Assembly (NCBI RefSeq): GCF_012317045.1
Contig: NZ_CP051154.1
Coordinates: 3,410,001-3,474,000 of the forward strand
Source: Leifsonia sp. PS1209
Lineage (GTDB): Bacteria; Actinomycetota; Actinomycetes; Actinomycetales; Microbacteriaceae
Direction of reading: 5' to 3'
Length of the DNA stretch: 64,000 nucleotides
Part shown: piece by piece, positions 52,889 through 61,516 of the stretch
Layout: every line of letters starts with the position of its first letter
How positions within the stretch are numbered: position 1 is the first letter of the stretch
The notes under the pieces: generated by a model
What the model saw: the letters and a program-made list of their open reading frames with translations, nothing else
Told to the model about the DNA's origin: nothing
The model's database searches: none
Position numbers and translations under genes: made by a program

Positions 52889-53706
52889 GATCGTCCTTCT
52901 TCGGTGCTCTGGCGTTGGTCGGTTGCCAGGTGCTGGTCGGGGGTGGCCGGGGCGCGCAGCTCCCGGAACCAGCTGGCAGCCGCCAGCAGGAGGAACGCGG
53001 TCGTCGCCGCGAAGAGCAGGGTGTACACCACCAGGAACAGCGGCAGTGCGCCGAGGAGCACGAACGAGAGGCAGAGCACGCCGTAGTCCATCGGCAGGAC
53101 CGCGATGGCGCGCATCCACGACGGGCGCCCAGGTGCGTCGGCGGCAATGGATGCGCGCCCGCGCTGCCGGCGGAGCTGCTCGGTCAGGATCATGCCGAAG
53201 AACAGCACGGACGAGACGATCGAGAACGCCACGGGGATGAGCAGCCACCAGGTCGGCACGGAGCCGTGCAGCCAGAAGCCGACGGCGAGCGCCAGCGGCA
53301 TGGTGACCACCTTGGTCGCGTCGACCATGTGATCGAGCCATTCGCCCGCCGGACTGCTGAGTCCGGTGAGCCGGGAGACCTGTCCGTCAGCGCTGTCGAA
53401 CGCGTAGCCGACGAGCAGCAGCACGGCGACGGTGATCCCGGCCCACCAGGACGGAGGGAAGACGACGAGGATGGCGATGGCCGCGAACGTCCAGACGGCG
53501 CTGATGGCCGTGACGGCGTTCGGGGTGAGTCCTGCACGGTACGCCCACGCGGCGAGGTAGCGGCCGATGCGGCGGTTGACGTAGCGGGAGTATGCCGGCG
53601 CACTCCTGGCTGCCGGCTTCTGCGCCGCCGCCAGGCGGTGCACCACGTCGAGGTAGCTCTCGCGGGCGGCGCCCGCTGCTGCCGCTTCTGCCGATCCGGC
53701 GCTCAT
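52885..53706 (-). CDS. CDP-alcohol phosphatidyltransferase family protein
   Basis: Membrane enzyme of 273 residues with about six helices. The CDP-alcohol motif is present as DSADGQVSR, then G121, D125 and D129 (Asp104, Asp107, Asp125, Asp129), with Ser for the usual Ala before Arg. It transfers a phospho-alcohol from a CDP-alcohol to an acceptor. In a polysaccharide locus the acceptor may be a lipid or the glycan itself rather than diacylglycerol. It overlaps both neighbours, so it belongs to a three-gene unit with the GT4 upstream. Confidence 0.87.
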   Translation of the reverse strand: MSAGSAEAAAAGAARESYLDVVHRLAAAQKPAARSAPAYSRYVNRRIGRYLAAWAYRAGLTPNAVTAISAVWTFAAIAILVVFPPSWWAGITVAVLLLVGYAFDSADGQVSRLTGLSSPAGEWLDHMVDATKVVTMPLALAVGFWLHGSVPTWWLLIPVAFSIVSSVLFFGMILTEQLRRQRGRASIAADAPGRPSWMRAIAVLPMDYGVLCLSFVLLGALPLFLVVYTLLFAATTAFLLLAAASWFRELRAPATPDQHLATDQRQSTEEGRS

Positions 53707-54926
53707 CAGCTGGTCCGCTCTGCCGGGACGGCCACGGAGGCCAGTCTGCTCTGCCCGTTCACGCGCTGCCCGAACACGGGACGCTTCGGCTTGACCGCCC
53801 TGCGCTCCACGAGGTCGCTGCAGAGTGCTTCGTATTCGTCGGCGACCGCATCCCAGTCGTAGCGCTTCGCGCGCTCGCGGGTGGCCGTGCTGCGCGCGGC
53901 GTGCTGCTCGACGGCCGCCTCCGCGAACCCGATCGTGCCGGAGAGGTCCGAGGCGGCGGAGAAGTAGAGACCTGCGTCGCCGAGCACCTCGCTGTTGAAC
54001 GGGACGTCGTATGCGATGGTCGGCGTGCCGGCCCCGACGGCCCTGAGCAGCGACGGGTTCGTTCCGCCGACCGAGTGGCCGTGCAGGTAGGTGTACGCCG
54101 ACGCGTAGAGCTGATCGAGCAGCTCCTGGTCCCAGACGCCGCCGAGGAAGCGCACCCGGTCGTCCGCGAGGGCGCGCACCCTGCGGGTGTACTCCTCGGC
54201 GTACGGCGCGGAGCCGACGACGACGAGCGGCAGCTTCGCGTCGCTCCTCCGGTAACCGTCCACGATGGTGTCGACGTGGTTCTCCGGCTCGAAGCGGGCG
54301 ACGACCAGGTGATAGCCGTGCGGTGCGAGGCCCAGTTCGCCGAGGCGGTGGGTGGCTCCGGCGACGGTCGGCGCTCCGTAGGCGATCAGCCTCGTGCCCG
54401 CCGCGAACTCGGTGGTGTAGTAGTCGGCGATGCCCTGCGCGTCGGCGATCAGCGCATCCGACCAGCGGACGGCGGCGGACTCGGCGAAGCGGTAATACCG
54501 CCGGCCCATCGCACCCCACTTGGCGCGCTGCCACTCCAGTCCGTCGACGTGGGTCGCGACCGGGATGCGCGCAGCACGCAGCATCGGCAGGTACAGAGAG
54601 TTGGCCGCGTTGAAGACGATCGCGGCGTCTGTCCGGTGGGTGAGCAGGTGGCCGACCGAGAGTCCGGTGTGGCTGAGGGTTTCGAGCGACCTGCGCCGCA
54701 TGGCGCCCTGGTGCACGAGGGTCATGCCCTTGTAGCTCGCCAGCTCCTCCTGCGGCTCTGCGCCGTCGGCGGTCTCCACACGACGGCAATAGACCCGGAC
54801 GCTGTGGCCGCGGTCGGCGAGCCGGCTTCCGACCTCTTCGACGCACGTCTCGAACCCGCCGTACCGAGCCGGGACGCCACGCGTCCCGACCAGTGCGATG
54901 CTGAGTTGCTTTCCCCCTGCGCCCAT
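53706..54926 (-). CDS. Glycosyltransferase family 4 with DUF1972
   Basis: Transferase of 406 residues. The N-terminal DUF1972 domain has SIALVGTRGVPARYGGFETCVEEV, typical of rhamnosyltransferases in exopolysaccharide loci (RgpA/WchF relatives); the donor domain has GHSVGGTNPSLLRAVGAGTP. Probably uses dTDP-rhamnose or a UDP-sugar. ATG at 54926 gives the family N-terminus. Its stop overlaps the next start (TGATG). A 172-bp gap before it carries a possible TTAGAC -10 but no gene. Confidence 0.88.
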   Translation of the reverse strand: MGAGGKQLSIALVGTRGVPARYGGFETCVEEVGSRLADRGHSVRVYCRRVETADGAEPQEELASYKGMTLVHQGAMRRRSLETLSHTGLSVGHLLTHRTDAAIVFNAANSLYLPMLRAARIPVATHVDGLEWQRAKWGAMGRRYYRFAESAAVRWSDALIADAQGIADYYTTEFAAGTRLIAYGAPTVAGATHRLGELGLAPHGYHLVVARFEPENHVDTIVDGYRRSDAKLPLVVVGSAPYAEEYTRRVRALADDRVRFLGGVWDQELLDQLYASAYTYLHGHSVGGTNPSLLRAVGAGTPTIAYDVPFNSEVLGDAGLYFSAASDLSGTIGFAEAAVEQHAARSTATRERAKRYDWDAVADEYEALCSDLVERRAVKPKRPVFGQRVNGQSRLASVAVPAERTS

Positions 54927-55097
54927 CGGATTTCCGCTCCCCGTCGTGTCTGGCCGTCTCCGGCCGTCGGTTCGCCGACGTCGGCACGGTCCGCGCTCCG
55001 ACTGGACCGAGTCGGGGCACACCACGGGTGGAAAGGATCGCTTCAGCGTCGGGCTGCTGTTGCCCCGCCAGTCTAATCCGAGAAATCCTCATTGAAT

Positions 55098-55116
55098 GCC
55101 CCCTTCTTCGGGGGGC
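55098..55116 (-). terminator. Short hairpin after the GT2 gene
   Basis: Stem GCCCCC / GGGGGC with a 6-base loop, just past the stop of the minus-strand GT2 gene. No T-run follows, so it may be a weak terminator. Confidence 0.4.
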
Positions 55117-55125
55117 GAGTGTTTC

Positions 55126-56031
55126 TCACTTCTTTCGGGACGCCCGCAACCCGTCCCTGACACCGGTAAACGCCGCCCGGAGCGGAGCGACCGGATGCGC
55201 GAACTGGCGCCGCCCGCCCTGCAGCAGCACCTCCCACGCGATCGGCAGGCTCGCCCGCCTCCATCGCCGCACGGTCGCCGCATCCAGATTCCGCGACGCG
55301 AACACCAGCCGGTTGCGGATGTTGAAGTAGTAGTACCCCTCGGACTTCGCGGCGCCGGCGCTCTCCAGCCCGTCGCCCTGGGTGCCGCCCTCCGCGTGCA
55401 CGGCGACCGCAGCATCCACCACCCGGACGCTCGCCCCCGCCCTGCGCGCCCGATAGGACAGCTCCACGTCCTCCCAGTAGAGGAAGTACCCGTCGCCGAA
55501 CCCGCCGATGCGATCCCACAACTCGGCGGACACCATCAGGCAGGCACCGGACAGCCACTGCTCGAGACGCGGATCGTCAGCGACGGCCCGCTTGCGCGTC
55601 GCGGTGATCCGCCCGTCACCGAGATCCAGGTCGGACCCGTCGAACCAGACGGACCCGTCCGGCCGCAGGATGCGCGGGGCCAGCAGGGCAAGCGGCTCGG
55701 CGGCGACAGCGGCGGCGAGCGTCTCCACCGCATCCCGCGCGATGGTCGCATCCGGGTTCAGCAGCAGGAACCCGCTCGCACCGGCCGCGCGCGCGGCGTC
55801 GACGCCCGCGTTCATCCCGAGCCCGAAACCGAGGTTGCCCTCCGGCGTGACGATCACCCAGCCGCGCTCGGCGCCGAGAGCGACGACGGCGGCACGTTCG
55901 CCGGCGTCGGAGAAGTTGTCCACCACGACGAAACGCGCCTCCGGCATGGCGTCGGCGAGCGGGACGAGGTTGGCGCGCAGCAGGGACGACGAGCCGTAGT
56001 TCACCACGACGACCGCGAGCTGTCCGACCAT
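55126..56031 (-). CDS. Glycosyltransferase family 2 (rhamnosyltransferase-like)
   Basis: GT-A fold enzyme of 301 residues. LAVVVVNYGSSSLL, NLGFGLGMNAGVDAA and LLLNPDATI (with the metal-binding Asp) mark the family, and GYFLYWEDVELSYRARRAG supplies the catalytic base region. Resembles WbbL-type rhamnosyltransferases. TAGCAT (56038-56043, minus strand) is exactly 6 bases before the ATG, so the gene is likely leaderless; the divergent GT2 at 56106 shows the same pattern. Confidence 0.9.
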   Translation of the reverse strand: MVGQLAVVVVNYGSSSLLRANLVPLADAMPEARFVVVDNFSDAGERAAVVALGAERGWVIVTPEGNLGFGLGMNAGVDAARAAGASGFLLLNPDATIARDAVETLAAAVAAEPLALLAPRILRPDGSVWFDGSDLDLGDGRITATRKRAVADDPRLEQWLSGACLMVSAELWDRIGGFGDGYFLYWEDVELSYRARRAGASVRVVDAAVAVHAEGGTQGDGLESAGAAKSEGYYYFNIRNRLVFASRNLDAATVRRWRRASLPIAWEVLLQGGRRQFAHPVAPLRAAFTGVRDGLRASRKK

Positions 56032-56105
56032 CCGCGGATGCTATCACGGGGGTGCTGCCCGGCCCGGGGCAGACGAACGCGGCCGACTGTGGATAGGTTG
56101 TCCCT

Positions 56106-57047
56106 GTGCCGAACCTGACGATCGCGGTGCCCACATACCACCGCCCTGACGACCTGCGCGAGCTGCTGCCCGCCCTCGTCGCGCACGGACGCGCTCTCGA
56201 AGCAGAGGACGACAGCGATTACACCGTCGAGGTGCTCGCCGTCGACAACGACCCGGAGGGAAGCGGCAGGGAGGCGGCGTCCGCGGTGGAGGGTGTGCGG
56301 TACGTCGTCGAGCCGCACCCCGGGATCGCCGCCGTGCGCAACCGGGCCATCGACGAGGCGTCCGGGTCGCGGCTGCTGGCGTTCATCGACGACGACGAGC
56401 GGCCGCATCCCGGCTGGCTGGTCCAGCTGGTGCGGGTGTGGGAGGCGTCGGAGGCCGCCGCGGTGGCCGGGAGGGTGGTCGCGGCGTTCGAGCGGCCGCT
56501 CGACCCGTGGCTGAAGGCCGGCGACTTCTTCACCCGGCGTTCGCTGCCGACCGGCACGGACATCGACGTCGCCGCGGCGGGCAACCTGCTGCTCGACCTC
56601 GATCAGGTGCGCAGCAGCGGAGTGCGGTTCGCCGTCGATCTCGGTCTGAGCGGCGGAGAGGACACCCTGTTCAGCCGCCAGCTGCACCACGCCGGGTTCC
56701 GGATGGTGTGGTGCAACGAGTCCGTGATCACCGACCTCGTCCCTCCCGCTCGGCAGAACAGGCGGTGGGTGCTGCGGCGCGCGTGGAGTCACGGCAACTC
56801 GGCGGCCGTGGTGCGCCTGCGGCTCGCCGACGGCGCCGGCGGGATGCTCGCCGCGCGCCTGTGGGCGGTCGCGGGCGGCGCGGCCAGGGTCGTCGGCGGG
56901 GTGCTGAGGGTCGCGCTCGGGATCGTGACGGGCTCCCTGCGGCATCAGGCCCGCGGTTCGCGGGCGGCATACCGGGGACTCGGGATGATCTGGGGAGCGT
57001 TCGGCGGCGTCTACCAGGAGTACGCGCGCACGGAGGCCGCGGCATGA
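56106..57047 (+). CDS. Glycosyltransferase family 2
   Basis: GT-A fold enzyme of 313 residues with TIAVPTYHRPDDL at the start, AVRNRAIDEASG, the DDD-type metal motif in FIDDDERPHPGWL and the catalytic Asp region LGLSGGEDTLFSRQL. One C-terminal helix (about 255-280) may contact the membrane. TAGGTT (56094-56099) lies exactly 6 bases before the GTG. Its stop overlaps the deacetylase start. Confidence 0.9.
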   Translation: MPNLTIAVPTYHRPDDLRELLPALVAHGRALEAEDDSDYTVEVLAVDNDPEGSGREAASAVEGVRYVVEPHPGIAAVRNRAIDEASGSRLLAFIDDDERPHPGWLVQLVRVWEASEAAAVAGRVVAAFERPLDPWLKAGDFFTRRSLPTGTDIDVAAAGNLLLDLDQVRSSGVRFAVDLGLSGGEDTLFSRQLHHAGFRMVWCNESVITDLVPPARQNRRWVLRRAWSHGNSAAVVRLRLADGAGGMLAARLWAVAGGAARVVGGVLRVALGIVTGSLRHQARGSRAAYRGLGMIWGAFGGVYQEYARTEAAA

Positions 57048-57772
57048 GCGCGCTGCACAGGCTGCGCAACGGCGCCGTCACGGCCGTGCGCCGCGTCGGC
57101 GCGCCGGTCGGCTCCGTGATGCGGGTGCGGACGGACGCACCGCTCGTCGCGCTCACCTTCGACGACGGGCCGGTCGACGGCGACACGCAGAAGGTGCTCG
57201 CCGCGCTCGGCGACGCCGGAGCGACGGCCACGTTCTTCGTGCTGCTCACCCGCGTCCGCCGCGCGCCCGCGCTGTTGCGCGACGTGGTGGCCGCCGGTCA
57301 CGAGATCGCACTCCACGGGCCGGACCACCGGCGCCTCACCACCCTCCCGCCGGACAGCGTCCGCTCCAGGATGCGCGACAGCCGCTCCGAGCTCGAAGAC
57401 GCGGCGGGCGTCCCCGTGCGCTGGTTCCGCCCGCCGTACGGCGCGCAGAACATGCGCATCTGGCGGGCGACCAGGGCCGCCGGGATGACCCCCGTGCTGT
57501 GGGGGCCGACGCTCGCCGACTGGCGCACGACATCGACCGAGGAACGGCTGCGGCTCGCCGTGCAGGGTGAGCGCGGCGCGATCATCCTCGGGCACGACGG
57601 GTTCGCCGACGCGGTCGACGGGGTCGACGACGGGCCGGCGCCCGAGCTCGACAAGGGGCGACTGGTGTCGGCCGTCGCCGCGGGTTACGCGGACAAGGGG
57701 CTGAGCCTGCGGTCACTCGGTGGGGTCGCAGCGAGCGGCAGGCTCGTGCGCGAGGCCCGCTTCACGCACTGA
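57044..57772 (+). CDS. NodB-type polysaccharide deacetylase
   Basis: CE4-family enzyme of 242 residues. Motif 1 TFDDGP, motif 2 in the form HGPDH (HxxxH metal ligands), motif 3 RPPYG and the ending LGHDG are present, so the zinc site looks complete. There is no signal peptide or membrane helix, so unlike most NodB enzymes it is predicted to act in the cytoplasm, perhaps on a lipid-linked repeat unit. Translated with the GT2 gene (ATGA); overlaps the convergent GT4 by 11 bases. Confidence 0.88.
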   Translation: MSALHRLRNGAVTAVRRVGAPVGSVMRVRTDAPLVALTFDDGPVDGDTQKVLAALGDAGATATFFVLLTRVRRAPALLRDVVAAGHEIALHGPDHRRLTTLPPDSVRSRMRDSRSELEDAAGVPVRWFRPPYGAQNMRIWRATRAAGMTPVLWGPTLADWRTTSTEERLRLAVQGERGAIILGHDGFADAVDGVDDGPAPELDKGRLVSAVAAGYADKGLSLRSLGGVAASGRLVREARFTH

Positions 57773-58808
57773 CCGAGCGTCGCCTCGCCGCCCTGCTGCC
57801 CGCCAGGGCGATCGCCTGACGGTAGGCGTCCGCGTGCTGCTCGCCCGCCTTCGCCCAGTCGCGCGCGCTCAGGTCCGGTCTGCCCGCCGGCGGCGTCTCC
57901 GCGACATCCGCGATGGCGGCGGCCAGCGCATCCGGAGTCAGCGCCCCGGTGTACCGGTGCACCCACGCCTGGCCGACCTCCTCGGCGAGCGCCGCCGTCG
58001 TCGGGTTGTCCGGCACGAGGATCGGGCGGTCGAGCGACAGCGCCGTGAGGGCGCCTCCGGAGTTGTGCATCTCGCGGTACGGCAGAGCGATCAGCGCCGC
58101 CCGCGACACCAGCTCGACGATCTCGGCGTCGTGCAGGAATGCCAGGGTGACGTCGACGCGGTGGTCGCGCTCCGCGCGCTCCAGGACGGAGGTGGCGAGT
58201 TCGTCGCTCGACGGCTTGCCTGCGACCTCGAGCCGGAGGTCGTCCCCCGGCACGGCGGCGAACACATCCAGCAGCTCTTCGACGCCCTTGTAGCGGCGGA
58301 TCAGCCCGAAGTAGCCGACCCGTCCCTGCTGCGGGGAGCTCTTCGCGTATGCGGCGAACCAGTCTCGATAGTGGCCGTGCAGGATGGTCGCGTACTCGAC
58401 GCCCGGCGCGAACTCGGTGGTCGGGTTCAGCCGGATGCGCAGGGTGGTCCTGTCGTCGAACCAGCGCAGCAGGGCGTGCTCGCGGCGGGAGATGCCGGTG
58501 GGCAGGTGGAGGTTGTGGGTGGTCCGGACGATGGGCGTCTTCGTGAGCGCGAGCTTCCACATCAGCAGCACGAACAGCGCCTGCCGGACGAACGCTTTCG
58601 GCTTGCTCTGGCCGGCGACGAGGATCTCCGGCCAGTGGGCGTGGAACACGTCGTACCGGCCGAGCAGCGCCTTCTTCCAGGAGAACGTGCGCAGTTCCAG
58701 GTCGGGGGTCGAGCGCAGACTGTCGCGCAGCATGATGATGTACGGGTTCGTGGTCGGCCGCGGGTCGGGGAACGACTGCTGCACGACGATTCGCTCTGCG
58801 GCTGTCAT
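57762..58808 (-). CDS. Glycosyltransferase family 4
   Basis: Transferase of 348 residues. N-terminal RYDVFHAHWPEILVAG and TTHNLHLP, then VGYFGLIRRYKGVEELLDVF and the C-terminal ALPYREMHNSGGALTALSLD motif place it with GT4 enzymes related to GumH/beta-mannosyltransferases. ATG at 58808 follows GGGTGG; a longer frame reads into the promoter region. Donor and acceptor are unknown. Confidence 0.88.
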   Translation of the reverse strand: MTAAERIVVQQSFPDPRPTTNPYIIMLRDSLRSTPDLELRTFSWKKALLGRYDVFHAHWPEILVAGQSKPKAFVRQALFVLLMWKLALTKTPIVRTTHNLHLPTGISRREHALLRWFDDRTTLRIRLNPTTEFAPGVEYATILHGHYRDWFAAYAKSSPQQGRVGYFGLIRRYKGVEELLDVFAAVPGDDLRLEVAGKPSSDELATSVLERAERDHRVDVTLAFLHDAEIVELVSRAALIALPYREMHNSGGALTALSLDRPILVPDNPTTAALAEEVGQAWVHRYTGALTPDALAAAIADVAETPPAGRPDLSARDWAKAGEQHADAYRQAIALAGSRAARRRSVSA

Positions 58809-58957
58809 GGTGCCACCCACAATAGGCCCACCGGGATGCGCCCCCCACAAGCAGGGGACATTTGATGAGAAATGCTCGTTATTGATCCGGATTCGTCCTA
58901 AGCTCGTTCGACAGAGCCAGCGAACCGACCCTCGCCGGCCGAAGGACGTTCGACGAG

Positions 58958-60073
58958 ATGGCCACCGCAACCAGCCTGCAGCACCCCCGTGTGCGGCTCT
59001 ACGACCAAGTGCGCAGCGTGCACCTGGAGCGGGCGCGCGAGCTGGAGCCTGCGGCGATCGTCTTCCGCAGCAAACGCTACGACTTCGACGAAGACCTCAC
59101 GGACGGCCTCGAGCTCGCCCAGGCCGGCACCATCGCCGCAGCGCGCCTCGCTCTCACCAGCAGGATCACCCACCTCGAGATCAACGAGCCGCTCTACCTG
59201 GATGCGCTGCCCCGCACCGCCGTCACCCTCTTCGCCATCGGCCTCCGCCGCATCGTCGGCGGCCGCCGCGTGACCGTCGCCACGTACGCCATCGAGAACC
59301 TCGACCCGTTCGCGACCACCCCTCCGCGCTTCAAGACCCGCGTGCGCCGCGGCATCGAACGCCTCCTGGCCGAGTACGTCTGGCGCAGGGTCGACAACGC
59401 GGTGTTCGGAACGGCAGGGGCGCACGGGCTGTACGCGCAGTCGTTCCGCACCCAGCCGCGGCGCCACTCCACCGTCGAGGCGCTGCCGAGCCCGTGCCCC
59501 TGCGTCGACGACGCGGACACCGCGAACGGCGACAGGAACAGCGTCGTCTTCCTCGGCAACTTCGGAGCGCGCAAAGGCTTCAGCGACGTGCTCGCCGCCT
59601 GGCCGCTCGTCCGGGAGAGCAGGCCGGATGCGCGACTCACCCTCCTCGGCACCGGCAGCCAGCTCGACGACGCCCGCGCCGCAGCGGCCGCGGACCCGAC
59701 GATCACCCTCCACGTCGACCCTCCCCGCTCCGAGATCCACGCGCACCTCCGCACCGCGCACGCCCTGGTGCTCCCGTCGCGCAGGATGCCCGGCTGGCGC
59801 GAACAGGTCGGCCTGCCCATCGTCGAAGCGCTCGCGCACGGCTGCGAGATCGTGACGACCGACGAGACCGGCATCGCGGACTGGCTGCGTGAGAAGCGGC
59901 ACAGGGTGCTCCCGTCCGACGCGAGCGCCGCGCGCATCGCCGGGGCGATCGCCGCCGCCGTCGACGCCGATCGTGCCAAGGCCGACATCCTCGCCACGCT
60001 GCCCGCCGTCGACGGGCGGATCGCGGCGGGACGCCTGCTGTTCGACGACCCTGCGCATCCGGTGGCCCGATGA
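58958..60073 (+). CDS. Glycosyltransferase family 4
   Basis: GT-B fold transferase of 371 residues. N-terminal recognition of a GT4 partner is weak (PAAIVFRSKRYDF), but the donor domain is clear: VVFLGNFGARKGFSDVLAAW, LTLLGTGSQ and the LPSRRMPGWREQVGLPIVEALAHG motif. ATG follows GAAGGACG. Overlaps the flippase start (ATGA). Confidence 0.85.
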   Translation: MATATSLQHPRVRLYDQVRSVHLERARELEPAAIVFRSKRYDFDEDLTDGLELAQAGTIAAARLALTSRITHLEINEPLYLDALPRTAVTLFAIGLRRIVGGRRVTVATYAIENLDPFATTPPRFKTRVRRGIERLLAEYVWRRVDNAVFGTAGAHGLYAQSFRTQPRRHSTVEALPSPCPCVDDADTANGDRNSVVFLGNFGARKGFSDVLAAWPLVRESRPDARLTLLGTGSQLDDARAAAAADPTITLHVDPPRSEIHAHLRTAHALVLPSRRMPGWREQVGLPIVEALAHGCEIVTTDETGIADWLREKRHRVLPSDASAARIAGAIAAAVDADRAKADILATLPAVDGRIAAGRLLFDDPAHPVAR

Positions 60074-61419
60074 GCCACGCGAGGGCCGCAGGCACAGGGA
60101 TGCTCAAGTCGGTCGGATCGACGGCCGTCATGAAGGTGCTCGTGATGGGCGTCTCCGGCATCATCGGCATCGTCAACAGCCGCCTCATCATCCAGAACTT
60201 CGGCACCGACGCGTACGCCCAGTACGGGCTGCTCGCCGCGCTCCCCGCCCTGCTGCCGTTCGCGGACCTCGGTATCGCCGCCGTCGCGATCAACGCGGTC
60301 GCCGGCTCCTCCGACCCGCGCAGCGACCCCGTGGTGCGGCGCACGCTGACGACGGCGTTCCGCATCCTGTTGCTGTCCGGCGCCACGATCATCGGGATCG
60401 GCATCGTCATCTCGCTGCTCGGCTGGTGGCCGCTGCTGCTCGGCCAGGGACTACTCCCGGACGGCGGCAGTCTTGCGGCGATGCTCTGCCTCGGCACGTT
60501 CGGGCTGGTGCTTCCGCTGAGCGTCGGTTCGCGCATCCTGGTCGGGCTGGGCAAGACGAGCACCCAGGTGGCGAGTCAGGCCGTGGTCGCGCCCGCGATG
60601 TTCCTCGGCATCGCGACGCTGGTGGCGCTGTCGGCGCCCGCGGGGAGCTTCATCGCGATCCTCTCCTACATCGCCAACGGGCTGGCGTCGCTGATCTGCC
60701 TGCTGGTGGCGGCCAGGATGATCAAACCGCAGGTCGGAGCCGCGCTGCGCGAGGTGCCGTTCCCCCGCCGCTACCCCGGCGTTCCCGCCATCGGCGTCGC
60801 CTGGCCGATGCTCGTGCAGATGGTGGCGCTGCCGATCGCGATGCAGACGGACCGGCTGCTGCTCAGCCACCTGACCACCGGGACAGAACTCGCGCAGTAC
60901 AACCTCGCCTCCCAGCTGTTCGGCCTCGCCGTGCAGACGATCGCCGCGGCCGGCGTCGCGCTCTGGCCGATCTACGCGCGCGCCCGCTCGGAGCGCAGGG
61001 TCGAGTCCCCGCTCAAGCCGACGATCTGGTTCCTCGCGGGCGGCCTCGCCATCGGGCTGGCCCTCGCCGTGCTCGCGCCCTGGCTGACGAAGTTCATCGC
61101 GGGCGACGCGCTCACGCTCGACCCGTGGCTGATCGGCGGCTTCGTCGTGTTCGTCGCGCTGCAGGCAGCCAAGTACCCGGTCGGGATGTACATGACCGAC
61201 CAGCGCGGCCTCACCTTCCAGGTCTGGCCGATCCTCGCGAGCATCCCGCTTAACCTCGGCCTCTCCTGGTGGCTGATCGGCGTGATCGGCGCCGGAGGGC
61301 CGATCGTCGGCTCCGCGGTCAGCGTGCTGCTGTGCCAGGTGATCCCGAACCTCTGGTTCGTGTCCCGCGATCTGCGCCGCCGTCGCGCAGAGCTGGCCGA
61401 CGTGCCCGCCCCGGTCTGA
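60070..61419 (+). CDS. Wzx-type flippase (MATE/MOP superfamily)
   Basis: Membrane protein of 449 residues with about 12-14 helices, starting with the MOP-type pattern KVLVMGVSGIIGIVNSRLII and IQNFGTDAYAQYGLLAALPA. Related to oligosaccharide flippases that move lipid-linked repeat units across the membrane. With the polymerase at 49094 and the Wzz/kinase at 50559 it completes a Wzx/Wzy-dependent pathway. It ends before a large stem-loop. Confidence 0.88.
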   Translation: MSHARAAGTGMLKSVGSTAVMKVLVMGVSGIIGIVNSRLIIQNFGTDAYAQYGLLAALPALLPFADLGIAAVAINAVAGSSDPRSDPVVRRTLTTAFRILLLSGATIIGIGIVISLLGWWPLLLGQGLLPDGGSLAAMLCLGTFGLVLPLSVGSRILVGLGKTSTQVASQAVVAPAMFLGIATLVALSAPAGSFIAILSYIANGLASLICLLVAARMIKPQVGAALREVPFPRRYPGVPAIGVAWPMLVQMVALPIAMQTDRLLLSHLTTGTELAQYNLASQLFGLAVQTIAAAGVALWPIYARARSERRVESPLKPTIWFLAGGLAIGLALAVLAPWLTKFIAGDALTLDPWLIGGFVVFVALQAAKYPVGMYMTDQRGLTFQVWPILASIPLNLGLSWWLIGVIGAGGPIVGSAVSVLLCQVIPNLWFVSRDLRRRRAELADVPAPV

Positions 61420-61436
61420 GCCGCCCCCGACGACAG

Positions 61437-61492
61437 CGAGCCCAGGGTTCCCACCTGACGACGGTGTCGTGAGGCGAAGAATCCTGGGCTCG
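61437..61492. terminator. Composite stem-loop between convergent genes
   Basis: Outer perfect 10-bp stem CGAGCCCAGG (61437-61446) / CCTGGGCTCG (61483-61492); a second inner stem (TGACGAC/GTCGTGA with one mismatch) lies in the loop. It can work as a terminator for the flippase and for the minus-strand beta-helix gene. Confidence 0.7.
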
Positions 61493-61516
61493 AGTGCTGC
61501 GGGGTGGAGCTCCGGG

